DNA of 64,000 bases, taken from NCBI RefSeq assembly GCF_029227915.1, contig NC_079887.1:21943650-22007649 (forward strand), read 5' to 3'. This DNA is from Hydractinia symbiolongicarpus (lineage: Eukaryota; Cnidaria; Hydrozoa; Anthoathecata; Hydractiniidae). The notes beneath the pieces were generated by a model. It had not been told where the DNA came from. It worked only from the letters and a program-made list of their open reading frames with translations, and ran no database searches. Positions 59,001-64,000 of the stretch are shown here, in pieces. The translations under genes and the position numbers were made by a program. Numbering within the stretch: position 1 is the first letter of the stretch; each line of letters starts with the position of its first letter.

Positions 59001-62000
59001 ACGATATAATGCCAGCAACATCACCAATTTTTGTAAACAGCTTGAAATTTCGTGTTTGTTTGAAACAAGTTAACCAGCCAACTAGGTAGCTAGCTACTGA
59101 TATCATGGTATTCAAAGCTAGTTATTATTTAGCTCATTTAACACCAAGAATAGTAAACAAAAGCATTAGAACAGCCCAGTGATGCATGGCTAATCCCATA
59201 TTTTCACCAATTGTTAATAACAATCTGTATGCCAAATTAATTTCAGACGTTTCAGTAAAACAAAGGCAGTTTTTTCCTCATTGTTCAAATATGGACAAAA
59301 CCGTCAAACAGTTAATGCTCTGTGGTCGTCAGGCTGCAAAGATGCTACCTTTGCACACACTTAGGCCAGGCAGACAACGTTGAAAAGTTCTCTAGCATGC
59401 TTGCACACCGAAATAATCCACATAGTGGCCCACAAAGACTTCAAAATTTGTGGAAAATGGCGATGCTGATGTCGGCAACAATTAGCGCATTTTAAGAATT
59501 TGAACTTTACTAAATAACTTAAATTCCACTGTGAATATTGACAAGTTTAAGGTGACGGTATACCTTTATTGTATCAAAATATCGATTTTTTTATTAGCAA
59601 TTTATACTAATGAAACTACGAACTTTCCAATGGCGAACCTTGAAGGGGAACATTGACTTTATCCAAATTAACTTTTTTTCTGATCGACCTTTCACACCTT
59701 AAATTGAATAAGAGTTGAAAGTGAATGTTTTTAACACTTTCATCCTCTTGAGTATAACTTTCAAAAATAAATTTTATTTCCTTTCCAAAAAGAAATGGCC
59801 ATCTAAAAAAAAACACTTTTAGTGCTAAAAATCTATGCCATCCTGCTCTGTTTCTGCAAGTCACAGAAAAATGTTAAACGACTTAGAAAGTTCTATTTCT
59901 ATGGTATTTTCAGTCACGTCTTTGCAAATAATAAAATTTAAAAGGACAACATTCTGGATATTCATCGCCTTGGAAGTGTGAAAGTATCACCATCATTATG
60001 AGTATGCTTGAAGGGTGTGATATTTTCAAAAATCTTTAAAACACTTTTTTGTAGTGTTTTTTTTTGTATACCAACTATTACATTTCAAATATCCTTTACA
60101 AAACTACAGAAGATCTACAAGGGAGAGTGCGACTGTGCTGAAGCCAACATGCTTATCTAAAAGTGTTTTTTTTTTCAATACATCAGCGATTCTCTAGATA
60201 TTACATCTTAAACACAGAAGTTTAAGTTAAAAAAATGGCTTTTTTAGAAAAAGCAAAACTTTGTGGAAAATAATTAAAAAATCGTTTTTACATACATTAT
60301 GACGATTCTAAAGAACATCGAATGAGATTTGAAAATGAAGTAGTTTTGTAAATGAAGTCACTTTTTTGAAGGCAGGGTGTGTTTCAAAAATGTCTCTGTA
60401 CTTTTCACGAGTTAAAAAGTTTTAAATTATTTTTATACATTTAATAGGTGTTTAAAAATGCTTTTCGATCATGTATGAGTGAATAAACTTTGATTAACTG
60501 TCACGATTTAAAAACCCATGCTAAAAAGGTATACCGTCACCTTAAAATGTGGAATCTAACATAGAAATAACCTACGCAAATGCTTGTGGTGGCTGTAGCT
60601 GCCCTGTCTCAATATATTTCGACCAAGATTGTAGTTTTTTTACGTAATGTGTTTATATGCATAAAATATTCAAACTATTTATTACAAATAAAGCACTTAA
60701 CACGATAAAACATGAAACGCACACTTGTGTTATTTTTGATGTTTAATTTGTCAACTTTTATTTTTGAATTAAGCATGTTTAAGGTCGCTTATTTTTATAT
60801 TGATACCCTTGTCCTGAGATCTGGGGTACAACAACGAATAAATACGGTCACAAGCTATATATTTTAAAAATAGGTTGACAATTACGTCGGTAATGTTGAG
60901 AGTCGACGCAGATTTACAAAGGCTGTAAACCAGTTTGCTCACATAAAGAGAAGTTATGTGTTTTAGGTAATAAACTAACATAAAAAAAGGTTAAAATTTC
61001 TCAACAACTCTTAAAAGTAATATTAACAGTGAAACCAATGAGCTTAATAATAATAATAGTAATAAAGTATTTAAAAAGAAAATCACAAAAAATTATTGTT
61101 AGTGAATTGTTACCACTAGGGGCCACTGAAACGAAGAGAAAAAACAAAAAAATGATAAACATTGGACTGGCTGAGCACAATCAAACATAGTAACCTATTT
61201 TTTGCTAATGACTACTAGCTGTATAAATATGGCAATTAAAAAAGTATGAATACATATTTTGGCACCTTTTTTTTTAGGATACTGTTACACATGGAAATGG
61301 AGAAGCCGAAACTGAACTTTTTGATGAGAGTGTGTATAGACCAAGCAAAAATGAACAAGACAAATGTAAAGAAATTCGTTAAAAACAATTACAATATGTA
61401 TGCAATGATTTGAAATGTTAGTCTACAAATATTTTTCAAAGTTATCTTTTTCTTTTCAGTACTGAAAAAGCTTCGTGATGAATTTGATTTGGTGGGGGTG
61501 ACAAGTGAGCTTCTCATAGAAACATTAGAAGCAGTAAGTTGTCTGGGTATTTTTAACTTTCCATTCTTTATCATCTCTTAAATCAGAAAAACTAAATCGG
61601 CAAGGCAAATCGTTGGCTTCGATTAATATTTCTGGAATATTTTGGGATTTAATTAGCTGTTGGAGTAGAAATGAACTTCATTATCCATGCACTTTTTTTA
61701 GGTAAATTTTAAGGAAGACATGGCAGTTGAAATGATGAAAGGAATGGGTTTTAGTACGTATATTGTATATGTATGTTAGCACATACATGTCCATGTATAA
61801 CATAACATTGTTAGTAGAGCGCATTTTTCAAATTAGCAAACGTTTGAAAGCAGTATTTCGAATCAGTCAATTTAACATCAAAACATATAGGGATCCTAGG
61901 TTTATACACCAAAAAAGTTTAGGTTAGAAACTTTCGCAGTTGTAAATTTTACCTAATTTGGGAAATGTTAGTTTAACATGTTGATACTAATTTTTGTGCA

Positions 62001-62724
62001 GCGAAGAGAAATCTATTTTATACTTATTGTTTTTTACGGAACCTTAAATTTATAAATAACAAGAAAAAAAGCAGTAAAGTTCATGTTTTAGACAAAACAA
62101 GATTTGTTCTTTTATGTAAACTGTAGAATTATCCTAAAAAATTTTGTGTACTAACTTTTTCGCAGAACGTTTTCCAATACTTTACTAAATTTGGTGCAAT
62201 TTTGTGCACATGCGCGTTACTATAAAAATTTCTGCTAATGTAAAATGTTTACACTATTTCTTTGTTGTAAAAGTGTTGGTTGCTGACTACAAAATGTCTA
62301 ATTATGCAATATAACATTCATACAGAAAAAAAAGGTGAAGCTTCCACAAGTGCCGAACCAGACTCAACATCTAGATGGGAAGTTGGTACGAGTACCAGTT
62401 CCTCTAGACCTCGCGGTGACGACAAAAAAAAGGCAGCTGCGGCCAAAAAAGAAAAGACAGCTGCAGCCAAAAACAGGAAGAAGCGCCCAAAAAAATCCCC
62501 TTCCAAACCTATCTGGGAAAACACTGAAACAACTATTTCGGACATGTATGTTGTTTTTATTATTATTGTTGTTGTTGTTGTTGTTGTTGTTGTTTCTCCT
62601 TTACGAAATAACATAACATTTTTATTGAGTGATAATTTTATATCTTATAGTGTGGCAGGGTTTGATGACATCAATTTTGATGACTTAGACAAAAATTTCA
62701 ATTCTGCATCTGCAAAAGGATCAG
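50031..62724 (+). CDS. WW-domain protein gene, seven exons, 3' end outside window
   Basis: Exons: 50031-50092, 57086-57275, 61278-61365, 61460-61533, 61702-61753, 62326-62545, 62651-62724. All have GT/AG borders and the phases (2, 0, 1, 0, 1, 2, 1) agree throughout. The protein opens with a single WW domain at residues about 5-36 (L-P-P-G-W ... Y-F-F-L-N-H ... T-T-W-T-D-P-R). A Gln/Pro/Tyr-rich segment follows, then an acidic part and a helical UBA/CUE-like stretch (F-D-L-V-G-V-T-S-E-L-L-I-E-T-L-E). After that comes a Lys/Ala-rich basic region that could be a nuclear localisation signal, then an acidic F-D-D-I-N-F-D-D-L. WW domains bind proline motifs; the rest is unassigned. I do not recognise the orthologue. 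Confidence 0.8.
50257..50513 (-). mobile_element. SINE copy, tRNA part missing
   Basis: Shares most of its length with 50957-51240 (AAAATATGCACATC-like tail, TAGCTCAAAA, GGGTTAACCCAAGCCATG on the minus strand) but has an internal deletion and stops before the tRNA-like head. A G-run (50331-50342) is expanded. Confidence 0.7.
50957..51300 (-). mobile_element. tRNA-derived SINE
   Basis: The minus strand begins GGCGTCGTAGATTAGTGG. It has an A box (TAGATTAGTGG, 51292-51282) and a B box (GGTTCGATTCC, 51249-51239). A 250-bp body with GGGTTAACCC and an AT-rich tail follows. The internal promoter boxes look intact. It lies in intron 1 of the WW gene, antisense to it. Confidence 0.8.
51633..53145 (-). 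pseudogene. LINE RT with embedded PHD-like finger
   Basis: The first piece (53145-52594) has K-A-A-G-V-S-G-I, V-N-C-F-K-G-K-G-D, G-N-Y-R-G-L-K-L, Q-F-G-F-V-S-G-R-G-T-T and V-D-L-E-K-A-F-D-R-V-P. After a break, 52538-51633 has motif B in altered form (H-Q-G-S-V-L-I-S), L-L-Y-A-D-D-L-V-L and the thumb. Then comes a Cys-rich finger W-P-C-G-V-C-R-K-G-V-G-S-N-S-I-F-C (about residues 113-129), followed by C-x2-W-V-H-K-K-C and C-K-R-C. The tail continues with F-C-Y-L-G-D-M-L-G and L-Y-G-S-E-T-W. Confidence 0.8.
53699..54548 (-). pseudogene. LINE endonuclease domain
   Basis: Blocks: A-S-V-N-V-G-T-L-R-G-R-A-G-E-V, C-C-V-Q-E-V-R-W-R-G (catalytic E), G-Y-G-G-V-G-I-F-V, S-V-Y-A-P-Q, M-V-G-G-G-F-N-G-H (G-D-F-N altered to G-G-F-N), and T-Q-I-D-Y-F-L-V. 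A break at about 54170 separates the two pieces. The D to G change in the F-N motif would disable the nuclease. Confidence 0.75.
55431..56381. mobile_element. TA-flanked MITE nested in the 2.3-kb element
   Basis: Ends CAGTACCACTATCAGAAAGC and, reversed, CAGTACTGCCATCAGGAAAG, both followed by TAACATTGTG. TA flanks at 55429-55430 and 56382-56383. Subterminal ATCATG/TGTCACGAT boxes are numerous. Confidence 0.7.
56416..56640 (+). repeat. Four-unit minisatellite, about 55-60 bp
   Basis: The unit starts GGCAACTTTAAAGCTTCGCA and continues GGACGTTTTCTTGTCATTTT. The four units differ by substitutions and a small deletion in unit 3. Confidence 0.8.
57086..57275 (+). CDS. WW gene exon 2
   Basis: An acceptor TTTTTTTGCTAG completes the Tyr codon from exon 1 and gives F-F-L-N-H-L-T-K-Q-T-T-W-T-D-P-R, the second half of the WW domain. 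It continues into a Gln-rich segment (Y-Q-Q-P-A-Q-Y-Q-Q-Q) and ends P-T-S at GTATGT. The perfect joining of a domain across a 7-kb intron is the strongest support for the gene. Confidence 0.8.
57280..59546. other. WW gene intron 2, first part; no separate gene
   Basis: AT-rich; AGGAGGGTGTTAC occurs at about 57816 and 57936. No supported frame, although TACCACTGTCAGTAAGCC at about 58921 resembles the end of the nested MITE at 55431. Confidence 0.4.
59551..60541. mobile_element. TTAA-flanked MITE, 991 bp
   Basis: Inverted ends GGTGACGGTATACCTTT at both termini, with TTAA at 59547-59550 and 60542-60545. TTAA duplication points to piggyBac or Kolobok; the GG start favours Kolobok but is not decisive. 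No transposase frame inside. Confidence 0.75.
60660..60850 (-). mobile_element. Relic end of the 9.8-13.4-kb transposon family
   Basis: Read on the minus strand it parallels 9850-10030: TACCCCAGATCTCAGGACAA, a TAAACATGCT-AATTCAAAAAT block and TTTTATCGTGTTAAGTGCTT all occur in the same order. The partner end was not found. Confidence 0.6.
61278..61365 (+). CDS. WW gene exon 3
   Basis: Acceptor TTTTTTTTTAG; reads D-T-V-T-H-G-N-G-E-A-E-T-E-L-F-D-E-S-V-Y and ends K-N-E-Q-D-K plus one base before GTAAAG. A later GTTAAA at 61378 is a weaker alternative donor that would break the phase with exon 4. Confidence 0.7.
61460..61533 (+). CDS. WW gene exon 4
   Basis: Acceptor TTTCTTTTCAG; codes L-L-K-K-L-R-D-E-F-D-L-V-G-V-T-S-E-L-L-I and ends at GTAAGT. 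With exon 5 it forms the UBA/CUE-like helical stretch. Confidence 0.75.
61702..61753 (+). CDS. WW gene exon 5
   Basis: Acceptor CTTTTTTTAG; codes V-N-F-K-E-D-M-A-V-E-M-M-K-G-M-G-F and ends at GTACGT in phase 1, matching exon 6. Confidence 0.7.
62326..62545 (+). CDS. WW gene exon 6
   Basis: After CATACAG the phase-consistent frame reads K-K-K-G-E-A-S-T-S-A-E, then S-R-W-E-V-G-T-S-T-S-S-S-R-P. A Lys/Ala-rich block (D-D-K-K-K-A-A-A-A-K-K) follows, then S-K-P-I-W-E-N-T-E-T-T-I-S-D. It ends in phase 2 at GTATGT. A second open frame over the same bases is out of phase with both neighbours. Confidence 0.75.
62563..62594 (+). repeat. (TTG)n microsatellite in intron 6
   Basis: About ten TTG units just after a TTATTATTA stretch, between exons 6 and 7 of the WW gene. 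The valine-rich frame through it is an artefact. Confidence 0.85.
62651..62724 (+). CDS. WW gene exon 7
   Basis: Acceptor TATCTTATAG; reads V-A-G-F-D-D-I-N-F-D-D-L-D-K-N-F-N-S and ends at GTAATT in phase 1. Further exons must lie beyond the window or in the unrecognised parts of its last 1.3 kb. Confidence 0.7.
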
Positions 62725-62999
62725 GTAATTATGGTATTGTTTTTCCATTATAAAAAATAATCAAAACATAGTAATCGTTTAGTCAAAATAATCTCTAAAA
62801 ATTGAAGTGCGCATTTCTCTAAAAATTTCGTTTACCAACGTTTTTAATATTTTATATGTTATTGTTACCTTACATTTTTTAAGGAGTTGGGTTTTTTTCA
62901 TCACTTTCTGCTTTACATCATTTTCCACACTAGCATGTATTGAACCAGGTGTGTTATTTAATCTTTTAATCTCATCTAGACTGTGTTAAAGTAAACTTC

Positions 63000-63840
63000 T
63001 CTGTATCAAGTCCGTACTTTCTACCGCTGAATTTTGTTTCTCAGTAACTGTCAAGTCTAATGCTTCTTTACCCAATTATCCCTTTCTATTCTATCAAGTG
63101 TTAGAGCACCAAAACGACCTTCTTATTTAAAAAACGTCTTCAACGCTGCAAATACTTAACCTGCTACTTAGCTTGTTTGCACTTGTTTTGACTTCAAACT
63201 GGTGTTACACAACTATTCTCATATCATTCATCATGGTCAAGATGATCATCTTTCTTCACTGTTTATTTCTTCCAGCATATGATAATGTTATACTTCTTAC
63301 ACGCACTTTAATTCCATTGCCAAGACTCTGCTGGTCAACAAAACTCTAACTTTGTCCAAGCATAACCTATCATATAAGTATAGCATTTCTTCTAACACCG
63401 CCTTTCACTATCCAACATATCACCTAAGTAACAGAAGTTCTCAACTATCTTAAGCAAGCCACTGTTGTACATCATTAAAGTTAGAAATACTTTGTTGTCT
63501 TTAATCTCACTTTTGCAACGCTTGCATACAAACGGAAAGTTAACCTTTTTGCAATATCACTGCAGTTCTTATGTATCCAATGTTTAAAAGTTTGAAAAAA
63601 AATGAGTTCTAACCAACAACTCCTCGCCTGCAAGGTCCACAAGGTCACTTTTCAACTACAAGGTCGCTTTCCAACTACAAGGTCGCAATCCAAATACAAG
63701 ATCACGTTTACCAATACTACTAATCATGCTTTTAAACTTTCTCAACCCTTTCCCCTGTGTGTCCTTTCTTCCACTTTTCTACATTATTATGATGACCGAC
63801 CTAATACTGCTCTTTCTACTCTTGTTAAATGAAGTTGATA
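63000..63840 (-). mobile_element. Decayed 3' part of the PHD-bearing LINE
   Basis: Parallels 51500-52260: CTGTATCAAGTC, TTACCCAATTATCC, CAACATATCACCTAAGTAAC and the finger-coding CTTTGCAACGCTTGCATACA-like region appear in order. A 17-bp piece (CAACTACAAGGTCGC) is repeated three times near 63653-63690. Strongly decayed. Confidence 0.75.
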
Positions 63841-64000
63841 GCAAACCTGCTTACGTTTAAAAACCGAATTTACGGAATGTATATGGATTGAAATTACTAT
63901 CAACAACGCATTGAATGTTCTCTCAGTGAATATTTGAGAGCACTGAATACTTCAGATTATTTGTCGAAAGACTTTAATAACATCAAATGTGGCGAAAGCA

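Noticed and set aside
62335-62616. Alternative 93-codon frame over WW gene exon 6
   Set aside because: Out of phase with exons 5 and 7; it ends in a TTG-repeat leucine run.

Overview
This window is eukaryotic, AT-rich, intron-containing DNA dominated by transposable elements in many stages of decay. The repertoire (CR1/L2-like and RTE/jockey-like LINEs, two kinds of Penelope-like elements with GIY-YIG nucleases, HARBI1 and Tigger transposases, tRNA-derived SINEs, many TA- and TTAA-flanked MITEs) together with short exons and GTAAGT/TTTCAG splice sites fits an invertebrate animal. A cnidarian is my best guess, but this is inference from the TE types and base composition, not proof. Nothing prokaryotic, no CRISPR array and no rRNA were seen.

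Layout. 0-5 kb: a cluster of six identical 15-mers in both orientations, a possible small two-exon gene on the minus strand, and a frameshifted reverse transcriptase/nuclease element. 6-9.7 kb: a 5'-truncated Penelope-like element (PLE) with an intact 367-codon RT-tail/GIY-YIG ORF and a convincing hammerhead-ribozyme fold in its 3' UTR, then a broken Tigger transposase and a second PLE RT fragment. 9.8-13.4 kb: a transposon with inverted ends carrying an intron-containing gene with a cysteine-rich C-terminus. 14.5-18 kb: a CR1/L2-like LINE nested in a HARBI1 transposase.

18.3-38.5 kb: a direct segmental duplication (about 18313-27260 and 32152-38525). The two copies differ by insertions, deletions and a local tandem duplication, so one serves as the 'before' picture for the other: copy 2 keeps the empty site of a 2.5-kb PLE in copy 1, whose 12-bp target duplication is visible. 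Both copies carry MITEs, a perfect 22-bp-arm hairpin and what looks like the last exon of a host gene. The spacer between them holds a decayed RT element with a C2H2-like N-terminus (27.3-30.1 kb).

38.5-49.8 kb: Helitron-like short repeats, a 20-bp perfect hairpin, isolated exon-like stretches on both strands (39.1 and 41.1-41.8 kb), several mini- and microsatellites including a 219-bp (GAAC)n tract, and a decayed minus-strand LINE.

50.0-62.7 kb: the best host gene, a plus-strand WW-domain protein gene with seven exons whose splice phases all agree. Its first intron (7 kb) splits the WW domain and holds two SINE copies, a minus-strand LINE with a PHD-like zinc finger inside ORF2, and a MITE nested in a larger non-autonomous DNA transposon. 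Intron 2 holds a TTAA-flanked MITE and a relic end of the 9.8-13.4-kb transposon family. The gene runs on past 62.7 kb, and the window ends in a second, decayed copy of the PHD-bearing LINE.
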